In this document: piece after piece, positions 35,560-47,210 of the stretch
Layout of the letters: each line of letters begins with the position of its first letter
How positions within the stretch are numbered: position 1 is the stretch's first letter
Assembly (NCBI GenBank): GCA_947561585.1
Contig: CANNZV010000339.1
Coordinates: forward strand, 186,001 to 250,000
Source of the DNA: Caprella mutica
Taxonomy: Eukaryota; Arthropoda; Malacostraca; Amphipoda; Caprellidae
DNA length: 64,000 nt
Direction of reading: 5' to 3'
Position numbers and translations under genes: made by a program
Notes under the pieces: generated by a model
The model's database searches: none
Seen by the model: the letters and a program-made list of their open reading frames with translations, nothing else
What the model was told of the DNA's origin: nothing

Positions 35560-36800
35560 GAGAAAGTTTAGTAAGATATTTGATATGTTTAGATTTGTTT
35601 ATAATGAATTAGAGAGTGACAAATACGTACATTCTGTATTCATTGACTTCAGGAAAGCATTTGAATGTTCACTACGGTGTTAGGGTTAGTTAGTGTCATG
35701 AATGGATTAAAAATTACTTGAATGATAGAAGTCAATTTGTATCTTTCTCTGGAACCACCTCATGTGCGGGAACTATTAAATGTGGAGTACCTCAAGGCTC
35801 AATTTTTAGACCACTGTTGTTTCTAATATTCATAAATGACATTATCAATTGAACACCCTAGTTTAGATTTACGCTCTATGCTGATGATTGTACGCTCTTA
35901 TTCGTTTAGTAGAGATCGAATATACTCTGTTACCGTACATCTCAATAATGCTTTGGAGAGTGAACTTGAATGGCTAGATTCAACATGTTGGTTATAAATA
36001 TTGATGACTACTTTATCTGTATTTCTCCTGTTGAAGTGATGTTGATATGGGTGATATTTTTGTTCAGTAACACTAGATTAGAGAAATGGCAAAGTGTTAA
36101 ATTTTCAGGAATGTATATTGATGTCACCTATTTTTTCGAAGTTCATTGATCATATTTCTACTAACTTTTCTAAAGGGATAGGTCTGCTGTATAGATTAAA
36201 TGATGAGTATTGCCAGTAGCAGCATTGAAATCTACTTATTTTGCAGTCACACTTCCCCATTTTATGTATGAAACTGAAATCTCCTTTAATACTGCAAATG
36301 CTAATAGAAACAAACTTGTTGTACTGCAAAAGAAAGCGATTAAAGCTATTCATTTCAGAAGATATTTTAAAACTTCATGATTTACCTAACTTTCAAAGTT
36401 GTCTATATGTGCATAAAACATCACTGCAATATTGATACTAATTAATTAAGATCAATAATGTCTCACTCAGATACCTATTCTACTCGCAATAGTAATCACC
36501 TAATTCTACCTCCAATTCATATATCAAAATCTCAACACTCTATTGAATCTGTTGAACATAAATTTTGAAATAACTTACCTCATTCACTTAAATTAAACTG
36601 CCCTATTAATAGATACAAACGTAACCTCAGAAGTCACCAGTCAGTAGTTATAAGCGTTACTTTTCTCAATTATAGGTAGATTGGACTGTTTTTTGTACTT
36701 TTGTATTTATGGCTTTTTTTATTTTTATTTTAGGGTACCCAAGAAGTTTCTGCTTGACAGGTAAACATTGTTAAATATTTTTGTTTGTAGAGCAGATAGC
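35560..36800 (+). pseudogene. Fossil LINE reverse transcriptase (CR1/jockey type)
   Basis: A decayed non-LTR element in plus orientation. In shifting frames one can read the RT landmarks in order: VFIDFRKAFE near 35640, a YLNDRSQFVSFSG-like stretch near 35730, KCGVPQGSI near 35785, LLFLIFINDI near 35820 and YADDCTLL near 35880. Further on, KLVVLQKKAIKAIHF near 36320 corresponds to the C-terminal tail of ORF2. Stop codons and frameshifts break the frame many times, for example just after FRKAFE and after FINDI. The 5' half (endonuclease, ORF1) is absent, as expected for a 5'-truncated insertion. It is related to but not a copy of the intact LINE at 476. The tail is the short tandem repeat at 36850-36946. 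Confidence 0.88.
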
Positions 36801-36849
36801 TCTCCCGGGTATTTACTCTAATTGTTAGAAAATATTTTGTGCTAAGAAA

Positions 36850-36946
36850 GTGTAAATAATATAAGCATAATGTAAATAATATAAGCATTAATGTAAATAA
36901 TATAAGCATAGAGTAAATAATATAAGCATAGAGTAAAGTACATCAT
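36850..36946. repeat. Short tandem repeat GTAAATAATATAAGCATA (about 5 copies)
   Basis: About 18-20-bp units just downstream of the fossil LINE. It may be that element's 3' terminal microsatellite, as seen in CR1-like LINEs. Confidence 0.85.
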
Positions 36947-37264
36947 TTTTGGTGTAGAACAAACTTCAAGGGAAAATGATAGTTTTGATATCACAAAAAT
37001 TAAAGATTCTAAAATTTAATATGTTTCGATTAACATCAAAAGAATATTAATTAATTATTATCAAAAAATGATACTTTTACTGAATATTTGAAAATTGCAT
37101 CAAAAATGAAATATTCATCAATTAAATCCAACAACAAAGTGTTCTCATTCAGTGTTCGGTAAGTGGAAAATTAATCCATCCGAATAACTATCATTGCAAT
37201 ACACTTCAAACGATAAAATATTAATATAACATAGAATTATAAACCAAACCAAAAAAGATATATC
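36947..37264. other. AT-rich spacer
   Basis: About 320 bp; nothing recognised. Confidence 0.45.
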
Positions 37265-37412
37265 GGGCAAAATTCAAGTTATCGGACTGTTCCACGTTTT
37301 CGATCATATAAGAAAAAATAGTTAATAATTAAAATAAAAGTCAAGTAATAACTATCACATTTTTTGAATGATCGAAAACATGGAACTGTCCAATAATTCG
37401 GAACTTACTCCA
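37265..37412. mobile_element. Fold-back MITE, family B relative
   Basis: A 148-bp inverted repeat. Left arm: AAGTTATCGGACTGTTCCAC then TTTTCGATCATATAAG. Right arm: ATGATCGAAAACATGGAACT then GTCCAATAATTCGGAACTTA. This is the GGACTGTTCCAC sub-type rather than the GGTCAGTACTACA sub-type. Flanks are too eroded to score a TA duplication. Confidence 0.82.
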
Positions 37413-37763
37413 CTCTAATTCTTTGACAAATAAAAACTGTTTCTGGATCACTGGAATAGCATTTCTCCTCAGTTAGAGAAATTGCTTTTAATTGTTATAA
37501 CGACTTCAATAATGAAAATGAAGGAGTTTTGACTATTATTTTTAACTGCGTAAAAGGTTACACAATTTACCAAGATAAAATAATAAATAACGGCAAAGAT
37601 TGAACATGAATAGGACGGTATGGATTAAAATAGGTAAGAAATAGTTCTAACTGAAAATTAATAATAGATATACAACAAAAACAATTGCAATTGGATAAAT
37701 AAATGTTAGATAGATATTTATTAACTTTTCATCGAAAAGATTCAAACTCAACGGGAAATCCAT

Positions 37764-37863
37764 ATAATCAAGAGGTTATTTGAACTCAACGTTGAAGATT
37801 TTTTTCACTTTTCAAGCTTTCGAATAGAATTTTCAATGTGAAGTTTAAATAGCCTCTTAATAA
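37764..37863. mobile_element. Small imperfect fold-back element
   Basis: Inverted arms of about 33 bp: ATCAAGAGGTTATTTGAACT on the left and, reading the complement of the right arm, TTAAGAGGCTATTTAAACTT. About 100 bp, non-coding. Only one copy is seen, so its nature is uncertain. Confidence 0.5.
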
Positions 37864-40500
37864 TATTTATTAACTGCGGTATAACTCACATGTGGAGCAA
37901 TATAGGCTGAAATTAATTACAATTTGCAGTGTTTATAGCTTGATTAAGTTCATTCATCTTAGTAGATTAGGGGCTCTAACGGCTACACTCTGAATAATTA
38001 CCATAGTAAATAACTCGTAGATAATTTACATCTAGTAACTTGAATTGACACTATATTAAATTGTAATAATTAAAGCAAAATGGATAGATATTAACTCACT
38101 GTTTCTCTTCTTTGATCGCAGCTCCTGATTTTATCTGAAATGAACGAAAGAAATTATTTAATGACAAAGATAATATGAACATTCAAAGTAACATATTGAA
38201 AAAAAAGTCAAAAATGAACATTAAATCAATTAACAATATTTGTCATGAAGGAAAATTAAATCAGTTCCAATTACAATTTTCATCAAAACACATGAATAAA
38301 AAAATATTAATTAAATATGAACGGATTAATAAAACAATTAACCCAAAAGAGCTTATTTTTTAAGAATATTTTATTTCTAAAAATATGTATCTAACATATT
38401 TCAATAAGTTAAAACATGTTCTAAGAAATATCAAGTTAAAACATGTTTAAACATTTTCAAACGTGTTCAACCTCATCCTCCTAATGCTGAGTAATATATT
38501 TCATACCCTTTTAAAGTGACAAACACAATCAATTGCTCGGTATAGAGCTTGCTATTGGCAAAGTTAAAAGCCACTGCTATATCCAATGGAATCTACCCTC
38601 AATCCATTCAAACTGATAGAAAACTTTAAGAATTTCCCTTATGTTCGACTATCAAAACATAATTATAGTATAGTTAAAGAAGACAAAAAACTTTAGCAAA
38701 AACTTCAACCGTTAGATTTGTTGTTCTTACACATAGATAAAAAGTTGTCCGTCATCAGTCACATTATGCTATATGCTTATACAATGTTATTGCAATTACA
38801 TACAAAATGAGTTGAAATTGAAAACAATGACACTTTATCTTTGTGCTATTTTTCTAGAGCATAATTATAATTTTCTCATATTACAATAGTACCCCCTAGC
38901 AACTGTCTTTTATTGTTGATATAAAAAGTACATAAATAACAAATCTCAAGGTTTAAAGACTATTTGTTTTTAAATACTTTTTACAAACACTCTAATACCT
39001 GTAATTCATTAAATCATTATTAATAAGATACTCTCCCCATGTTTCTTGTACTGAGACTAGGTATTGTGGCGCCAAGGAGTCCAATGTTATGCGGTGGGGG
39101 AGGGAGGCACAGAAACAAAGTCATGTTATGTAAATAAAGAGAGAATTTGAAGGTTAAGAACCTAGAAAACAAAAGAAGATAAAAGAGAAGAATAAAGGAT
39201 GTTGAGAATAGAGCTATAAACATTATTCTTTTATTCTTCTATTGAAACCTTCAGATATCTCTAATATCATTTGTAGGGAGGTTTTGAACAGTATTTAATT
39301 ACTATAAGAATATTATCCCATAATATGCATGGTTGTTATATTAATAAATATCACTGGTAAAAAAGGCTAAGAGTTTTTTTATGCACAGAGAATAAAAGAA
39401 ACAACAAAATGAAGATAAAATTTAAAATAAGTAGGGCATCTTATAGAATTACTGTTAATAAATATATACTACTCTTAAGAAATGCATATAATATATGAAA
39501 TATAATGGAGTATATTATTATATGTAAAAAATATACAAAATATATTACATGTAAAATGTGAATAGATTTCTAAACTCATTTAGAATGACATATTTAGAAT
39601 ATTGAGAAATATTATAGCATGAATTTAATATTACAGAGTTTTCTCAAAAAAAAATATAAGCCAATAACAAAGTTAGTGTTTACTTTTCCTATATATTCAA
39701 TAGAGAAATATTTTTAAATTAACTCAAATATGTTATTCGTAATACGATTTATTAATAATTTTTCATAGGCATCTAAAAAGCCACTTACGATTTTCATTCG
39801 ACAACAACTATAACGATAAATGTAGTCGTTAACTATTTTACATCAATAACAATATCAATAACAACTGTGATACTGTCAAACAAATACGTGAAAAAAGCTT
39901 TCAAATGTTTGATTACTGTTACAATCACCGCAGCTACGACCAGTTATAATTTTAAAATTATATTGGATATTCTAGACCAATGTTTAAAAATCACCAACTT
40001 AATTTATATTGATAAAAATCGAACAAAATAGAACAAACTTGAAGGAATTAAATAAATAAATAAAACTACAAAATATAAATAATTCTTCATTTTCTAAATC
40101 AACAGTAAAATTGAATTAAATACTAATTTATTATAAGAATTCAAAAGATCATATCCCATTTTAGATTATATGATCGAAAACATTGTACCGTTCAATAACT
40201 CAGAACCAACCCTTACCCCCCTTTTTCCGACTTTTAGATGTGACTAACTTCATTCCCTTAATCAGATGACTCATAATAAATTAAAAATAAGGACCACGTA
40301 ACTGATTTATAGCAATAAAGGCAGAGAAGTGGTTTGCTTTTATTCACATGTGTGTAAACTTTGTCACAATTCTATTGACAAAAACACACAAAAAACATAC
40401 CTAATTTACTGCTATGTGTATTATAATTTCACAACAGTAGGTAGGTTTTTAAGAGCCACTGAGTCGTTTGGAGGCTGATAAATCAGTCAAATGACTTTAT
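37864..40500. other. 2.6-kb AT-rich spacer with a family B half-copy
   Basis: No supported gene. A lone right-end of the fold-back family (TATATGATCGAAAACATTGT, TTCAATAACTCAGAACC) lies at about 40166-40207. GACAACAACTATAACGATAA near 39800 resembles GACAACAACACGCTAACGAT near 12369, a weak dispersed-repeat hint. Confidence 0.5.
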
Positions 40501-40502
40501 AA

Positions 40503-40617
40503 AAAGCAGTGACTACTTCTAAAGCAATGACTTCTTCTAAAGCAGTGACTACTTCTAAAGCAATGACTACTTCTAAAGCAATGACTTCTTCTAAAGCAAT
40601 GACTCATGCTTTAGAAG
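40503..40617. repeat. 18-bp minisatellite (about 6 copies)
   Basis: Tandem TCTAAAGCAGTGACTACT with variants CAATGAC and TTCTTC. Confidence 0.92.
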
Positions 40618-41287
40618 CTTTATTGAAACGATAAATCTTTGCACTGTTGACAAACAATAGAAACTAACTGGCAATGGCTAAAGTCGAAAAATATTATCGA
40701 CAGTTACTTCGTCTATTATTGTCAATTACGTTAAATATTTATCATAAAATATACTAATTTCAGATATTATCGTCTTAATTTTTTTTAAATTAATTTAAGT
40801 TATTATTGTGTTTTTATCGGACCATTAATAAACGATTATTTTTTTATCATCGCTTATAGCTGCCGTTCAAAATTTGACGATAATATTTACTTGGAAATGA
40901 TTCAAATCGCCTCTAGATTACATTACTACATAATTACATTCTCTTTACCTTATCATTACATTGCTGTAACATAACTACAACCTACATCCCTCTGAAGTAG
41001 CTACATTTCCCTAGTGGGGTTGAGAAAGCACCTGAAGTGGTGCCTTGCTAACGTAGTATAATATTATTCTTATCGACATGTGGTCATTATTTCTCTAGTT
41101 TAGCATTACACTCTGCACCTTCTATGTGATAACAAAGTTACTCCAACCTTATTTAGGAGTACTATAATATGAACAATATTAGATCGGTGAAATATATATG
41201 TATGTATTAAAGAATATATAAATTATATAGGGCGATAAATAATCTACATATATACTTTCAATCGCGTATCAGTTAAATCATCGGTAC
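40618..41287. other. Spacer
   Basis: About 670 bp; no gene or element recognised. Confidence 0.45.
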
Positions 41288-41295
41288 AATGTATT

Positions 41296-41802
41296 GGTGT
41301 CCGGAAAATTCACAGGCGAAAACTACAAGGCGGAAAATTACCGGTCACATTATTTAGTTATATGGATACAGTCTAACCACATTTTCATTTATAAAAAATA
41401 GCGCTTGCCCTTCGTTAAGAAGTTGAGGGACATTATTTGCTAAGTTAACCGTAATGTCGTTATTTGTATCCGCTAGTTTGTCGTACTGCACATTTCATGA
41501 TTGTTTACTGACCTGGCATGAGGGTTGTTTACATATTCTTGATTTTATTTCAGACATAAACTGCTAATGAACCTGTGACACCCAATCGGGTGCCATATGT
41601 ACATCCTTTAGAGACGTATATTTTTTTGCTTCTTACCAATTCGATTTTCAATTAATTGGCCATATTTTTTAACTGTATATTATCAGAAATGGTATAATTA
41701 AAATATAATTTAAGAATTTAAATGTTCTTAGAACGTGTTTATAACCAAATAATGTTTCAAAAAGAGACTGACAATTTTCCGCGGGGCAGTTTTCATGTGC
41801 CC
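41296..41802. mobile_element. Possible hAT-like non-autonomous element with 8-bp duplication
   Basis: AATGTATT occurs at 41288-41295 and again at 41803-41810, directly outside a pair of imperfect inverted termini. The left has GGTGTCCGGAAAATTCACAG and then GCGAAAACTACAAGGCGGAA. The complement of the right has GGGCACATGAAAACTGCCCC and then GCGGAAAATT. An 8-bp duplication is the hAT hallmark, but the left terminus needs a gap to align and no transposase is present. The interior (507 bp total) is AT-rich and non-coding. Confidence 0.5.
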
Positions 41803-41810
41803 AATGTATT

Positions 41811-41885
41811 ATCGGTGTATCAAGAGAAGTAACTATTTTATCGGTGCATCAAATAAGTAACTATTTCATCGGTGTGTAGACTGTA
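41811..41885. repeat. Two-and-a-half 28-29-bp direct repeats
   Basis: ATCGGTGTATCAAGAGAAGT, ATCGGTGCATCAAATAAGTA and a final ATCGGTGTG follow one another immediately right of the candidate hAT-like element. Confidence 0.75.
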
Positions 41886-42334
41886 TCAAGCAGAGGGACA
41901 CAGTCTGTCTACCACAGCTCATATGGCACCTTGCCACTTCACTCTGTATATTTCTGTCTCTTTATACGCTGTACATAAATTAGCAACTCTAGAGCCTACC
42001 TAAGGTACAGGAGAGACTATAGAGTACATTGCGATTAGTGCGACCAATCACATTTGCCCTGATTGTAATAAACAGCTTAGATATGCAAGACTGTGTCCCC
42101 ATAGTACAGGTATCTAAAATTGAAATTTTAGTGGTATGTCTAATATCATCTTTGGTACAACGACCATACAGACCTATTATTATTGTTCCTAAAATTTAGT
42201 CTGCGCAAAGCAGAATTCAATTTTGTAATTAGATTAAAGAAACCAAAGTAATTATTAAAATTACTAATTAGTTACGGATGAATTAGGTCATTAATACTAG
42301 AGATATTACAATAATGGCAGGCAGATGTAGTTAG
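41886..42334. other. Spacer
   Basis: About 450 bp; nothing recognised. Confidence 0.45.
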
Positions 42335-42788
42335 ATCAAAAAGTAGTCCGTACTTCTTGTAGACCCTTATCCAACCTATAAATGTAGTCCCTACTTCTTG
42401 TAGACCCTTATCCAACCTATAAATGTAGTCCCTACTTCTTGTAGACCCTTACCCAACCTATAAATGTAGTCTCTACTTCTTTTAGACCTGTACCCAACCT
42501 ATAAATGTAGTCTCTACTTCTTTTAGACCTGTACCCAACCTATAAATGTAGTCCCTACTTCATTTAGACCCGTACCCAACCTATAAATGTAGTCTCTACT
42601 TCTTTTAGACCTGTACCCAACCTATAAATGTAGTCTCTACTTCTTTTAGACCTGTACCCAACCTATAAATGTAGTCTCTACTTCTTTTAGACCTGTACCC
42701 AAGCTATAAATGTAGTCCCTACTTCATTTAGACCCGTACCCAACCTATAAATGTAGTCCCTACTTCTTTTAGACCTGTACCAAATCCT
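42335..42788. repeat. 41-bp minisatellite (about 11 copies)
   Basis: Units with CCTATAAATGTAGTCTCTAC and TTCTTTTAGACCTGTACCCA. The left units have TTGTAGACCCTTAT; CATTTAGACCCGT variants recur at two places about 164 bp (four units) apart, suggesting block duplication. Confidence 0.94.
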
Positions 42789-43492
42789 CTATAAAATTCT
42801 AACGAAGTTTTCCTTCAATGAGATAATGAAAAGCAAACCAAAAGAGCAGTTCGCGAGGCAAACATTGTAAAGCACAAACATGTTTTTCACGATTATTTCC
42901 ATATGTTCATCCAATTAAGGGTTAGGAGTCTTAGCACCACTTAATTACACTAACAAGGCGTTTTGAACAGAGAGGACCTCTAACAGAATCTGCACTACGT
43001 GTTTTCATTCCAATTTGCGAAAGAATAATGAAAAGATGGCAATAACAGAAATATTAGTTCAGTATGTAATGTATTTATGTACCATATTTTAGGTCGTAAT
43101 AAACGACTGGTTTCAGAATCACTAAGGAGCTGTAAAAATGGTTCAATAAAACTAAAAATAACTTTCTAGTCAAAATGGCAATTTCTATTACCAAAATGAA
43201 TAATTTATATCAGGTTTAATTCAATGTATAATATGAAATCATTTTTATATCAGTTTATAAATAATAATAACAGAACAAGTTTTAGAAAGTGCTCCTTGTA
43301 ATATGTAGCGTATTTTCAATTAGCGTCAAGTAAAGAAGGAACGGAAGAATTGGATTCTCGGAGGTGGTTCCGATAAGATAATTTTAACGAACTCTAGTTG
43401 TGATAAGAGGGATAATTTAATTGAGAATTACTTTCCCTCTCGACTCCATCGATTTCAAGTAAATGAACACAGTACCATCATCTAAACAGGTA
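42789..43492. other. 0.7-kb spacer
   Basis: No gene or element recognised. Confidence 0.45.
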
Positions 43493-43620
43493 GGGGAAGT
43501 TACGAATTAGCGGTCGGTTTCACATATTCGGTCATAGGAGAAAAAACGATATAATAATTATTACTTACATTCTATTATATCGTCTTTTCTAGTGGAACTG
43601 ACCGGTAATTTGTAAAATAA
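43493..43620. mobile_element. Fold-back MITE, family B
   Basis: Preceded by TA (43491-43492). The left end is GGGGAAGTTACGAATTAGCG then GTCGGTTTCACATATTCGGT and AGAAAAAACGATATAATAAT. The right arm is its complement as far as AACTGACCGGTAATTTGTAA; the last bases are eroded. Confidence 0.82.
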
Positions 43621-43703
43621 TCTAGCTGTACCTGCAATGGAAGAAATAAAGATTACTTTAAAAACCTCATACATATAATTATGTGTGAGCATTTTAGTGG
43701 GGT

Positions 43704-43761
43704 CAGATTTTTCTTCTATTGATAGTACCTGTGCAGATATTTCTTCTATTGATAGTACCTG
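43704..43761. repeat. 31-bp direct duplication
   Basis: TTCTTCTATTGATAGTACCT is present twice in tandem, about 31 bp apart. Confidence 0.8.
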
Positions 43762-43883
43762 TTCTGGCTTGAGAACAAAGGAAAATTCTCGTTATTTCAG
43801 TTCATCTAGATAGTTAGGATGGACTATTCATTCCCTGAAGAACTATTAACCTCAGATAGATAGTAGTACCTATATTGAACATA

Positions 43884-44030
43884 GGGCTAGTTGCGACTTA
43901 TCGGATGGTTCCACAGTTTCGTTTATGTTAGTGAAAATTAAATAAAAATTAAAGTTGACTAATAATGTTATAGAATTTATTTCTTATGTGATCGAAGATT
44001 TGAAACTGTCCGATAATTCAGAACTTAGCC
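43884..44030. mobile_element. Fold-back MITE, family B relative, TA-flanked
   Basis: Flanked by TA (43882-43883, 44031-44032). Left arm: GGGCTAGTTGCGACTTATCG, GATGGTTCCACAGTTTCG. Right arm: ATCGAAGATTTGAAACTGTC, CGATAATTCAGAACTTAGCC. 147 bp, non-coding. Confidence 0.82.
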
Positions 44031-44338
44031 TAATAATACTATGAGTCTTGAGAGTCAAGTTTTAAGCATTGAAATAAACAATAACATCAAATTGAAAATA
44101 CATTTTTGTGATCTAAAAATAATGTTTTCTTTAATTAAACCAAAAATAAATCGATTTTTTTTTTAATATTATATTTTCATTAGCTACTATAACTATTTTA
44201 AAGAAAATAATTTAACTGAAACATTGTATTCTTATTGATATGGGTTTCCAAATTGAAAATAATAAATAGCTAGCATGTTTGGATAGTGCATTGGAGCTGC
44301 ATAGAGACTTGCAGTTTCTCCTAAATTCTAGTTAGTGG

Positions 44339-44440
44339 TAGTGTACTATCAGAAACAGAAAGAAAAGGTACAGAGTGTACTATCAGAAACAGAAAGAAAA
44401 GGTACAGAGTGTACTATCAGAAACAGAAAGAAAAGGTACA
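44339..44440. repeat. 34-bp direct repeat (3 copies)
   Basis: Three near-identical units with AGTGTACTATCAGAAACAGA followed by AAGAAAAGGTACAG. Confidence 0.95.
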
Positions 44441-44548
44441 GATTTGATTTTTCTCCAACTTTATGAGGCGCTGTTGATAGAATTGCCTGTTTTACCTTTT
44501 TGTGACGGACAGACCGACTGAGAAGAAATTGATAGCTAAATATTAATT

Positions 44549-44622
44549 ATTCTTTTTAATATGAGTTTCTAAATAAATGTATGACACACGGACGGACGCA
44601 GTTCTTATTTATAGTATAGACT
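44549..44622. repeat. Dispersed repeat end, copy 2
   Basis: Matches 16143-16209: TTCTTTTTAATATGAGTTTC, then ACGGACGGACGCAGTTCTTA and ATAGTATAGA. A GACGGACAGACCGACTGAGA motif about 50 bp upstream may belong to the same element. Confidence 0.65.
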
Positions 44623-46140
44623 CTAAACTATAATAGTAATCACGTATATACATATACTATAGATTATACAATAACAACATTACATCACTATTATTTAACA
44701 TTATTAATCTTCCATGAATAGTTGCAATTGAATCCTGAGTAACTAGATACTGATAATTATATACAGCAATAACATAGTGTTAGTATCTAGCGTACTTAGA
44801 TACACTCCCACATGGTATTTGTTGATTGCAATGCAGTTTTACGAACAGTTTAGTGTTTACATTATTTGTATTTCATTATCCTTAGCCATTGATGAAATGT
44901 AGCTAGTTTTTTTAACCAATTTTTTGTTTGTTTCTGATTTACATATTTTTATACTGAAACAAACTATGTATTTTTTTGGCAATACGCATCAATAGAAAAA
45001 TTCAATTGTAATTACATACAGCATTTATATAAATGAAATGCAAACAAAATTTGTATTTCAAATAATTTTTGTATGTTATTGTAAAATAGATGAATAATTT
45101 ATACGTTTTTGCATTCTTTTAATTAACAATTAACCATGAAATTAAAATTCAATTTAATATAATTTGAGAAACATGTAATAAAATAATTAAAAATATTAAA
45201 AATAATTAAATTAAAATAAATCTAGTTCCTATTGAAATTCCATTAACTAATAATCTAAATAATAATTTTATTTTTCAAATTTCAATGCAAAATTCACATT
45301 TCTTCTATTTTAAGTACCATTCAATTTTGAGCTAATTAGTGAGCAACATATAATAGCAGCTAATTAAAATGCTCTGTGTGCCAAAGAGTGAAAAGAGCTT
45401 CAAGAGGTCATTGAGCGGGGCACTTGACCTCTGACCTCAACTTGGGTGGTACTCTTGATGTCAGTTACCACTTCGTCCGCCCATTAGGAATTATCGAGAG
45501 CAAGAGGAAAAGGAAGAGGCAATTAAACAGATAATAAATGCATATATAGTTAAGCTATTAGGGCAGTGAAAGGGACGGCCTACCTTCACCCTACCCTACC
45601 GTCGACCTTCTTATGTTTTTAAAAGGAAGAAATTAATTAAAATTGATTTACAAAAACAAAATATTAAATGAAAAGAGGTTTAACAGCTATTTTGAAATAT
45701 AGAAAATAAACATTATTAGTTAAAACATTTTACTTCTTTTTATCTTAACGAAAAAAGAACGTTTTTGAAAAGTATATATATTTAACTTAAAAAATATGAG
45801 GAGAGTTGAAAACATTTCTTTCTACACAATCTACTCTAGTACACATATGTGGTCGATATGAGGCGGTATACACTATGCTAACCTATCCATATCACCACAG
45901 TAATTAATTACTTTGTTCACTAGGAAATAGATACAGTATGTAATAATGCAGGAGAAGCAATGCACCTTCACTCGGCAACTTATTAGATGCTTTAAATCGT
46001 TCAAATGGACTGAAAAATTACGATAGAACTGTTCTTCATAACAATGTAAATAACAACATTGATAGGAAGTAAAGAGGTATATAACATTATCTATATATCA
46101 GCATTCGTAAGAAGAATTGCAGTATAAAACTATAAGCTAG
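44623..46140. other. 1.5-kb spacer; less AT-rich island with AGGTCA half-sites
   Basis: No supported gene. Around 45360-45500 the base composition becomes more balanced and AGGTCA (about 45404) is followed by TTGACCTCTGACCTC (about 45424), a small cluster of nuclear-receptor-type half-sites. The rest is AT-rich. Confidence 0.5.
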
Positions 46141-46397
46141 ATGACGGGCACTCGTAGAGCGAATACCATCGCCACCGAATATATATGACATTGACCATCT
46201 AATAAATCTTGAGTTATAAATGACCTTGACCTTTGACCCGATCACTCCCAAAATCTAATCAAATGGTGCCTGGACATTGCATTGAGTAATCGTCTCACAA
46301 ATTTTCAGGCAATTTGGTTGAATTCTTTTTGAGTTATGCGAATAACAAGATGATAAATAAATAAATACCGCGTAAAATATTACCTTCCGCAATAACA
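46141..46397. repeat. Dispersed repeat, copy 2 (single internal unit)
   Basis: It starts GGGCACTCGTAGAGCGAATA, contains GACCTTGACCTTTGACCCGA and CTCCCAAAATCTA once, and ends with GCGAATAACAAGATGATAAA, three ATAA units and TATTACCTTCCGC. Compared with the copy at 27597 it lacks four internal units. Confidence 0.82.
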
Positions 46398-46585
46398 GCA
46401 TTCATATGAAGAATAACAGTATAGGACAGTTTTTCAAATTACATATAAATATAGATATTGCGATATATAGTAATTATATATAGTAATTGATATTAATATT
46501 GAAGATATGACATAATCGAAAACCTATAACTTGTTGCAGTATGAACTTGTTACTCGTAGCTAATTCAAATAATGATTTTTGCTTA

Positions 46586-47210
46586 GATTTAAGTAACTGA
46601 TGATTCCAATATCATTATATAACTGATGATTACAATATCATTATATAACTGATGATTCCAATATCATTATATAACTGATGATTCCAATGTCATCATATAA
46701 CTGATGATTCCAATGTCATCATATAACTGATGATTCCAATATCATTATATAACTGATCATTCCAATATCATTATATAACTGATGATTCCAATGTCATCAT
46801 ATAACTGATGATTCCAATGTCATCATATAACTGATGATTCCAATATCATTATATAACTGATCATTCCAATATCATTATATAACTGATGATTCCAATATCA
46901 TTATATAACTGATCATTCCAATATCATTATATAACTGATCATTCCAATATCATTATATAACTGATCATTCCAATATCATTATATAACTGATCATTCCAAT
47001 ATCATTATATAACTGATCATTCCAATATCATTATATAACTGATCATTCCAATATCATTATATAACTGATCATTCCAATATCATTATATAACTGATCATTC
47101 CAATATCATTATATAACTGATCATTCCAATATCATTATATAACTGATCATTCCAATATCATTGTATAACTGATCATTCTAATATCATTATATAACTGATC
47201 ATTCCAATAA
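46586..47210. repeat. 26-bp minisatellite (about 24 copies)
   Basis: Tandem ATAACTGATCATTCCAATAT plus CATTAT. The left third mixes GATGATTCCAATGTCATCAT and GATCATTCCAATATCATTAT types in a block that appears twice; the right two-thirds are nearly homogeneous GATCATT units, as expected from recent one-sided expansion. Confidence 0.95.
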
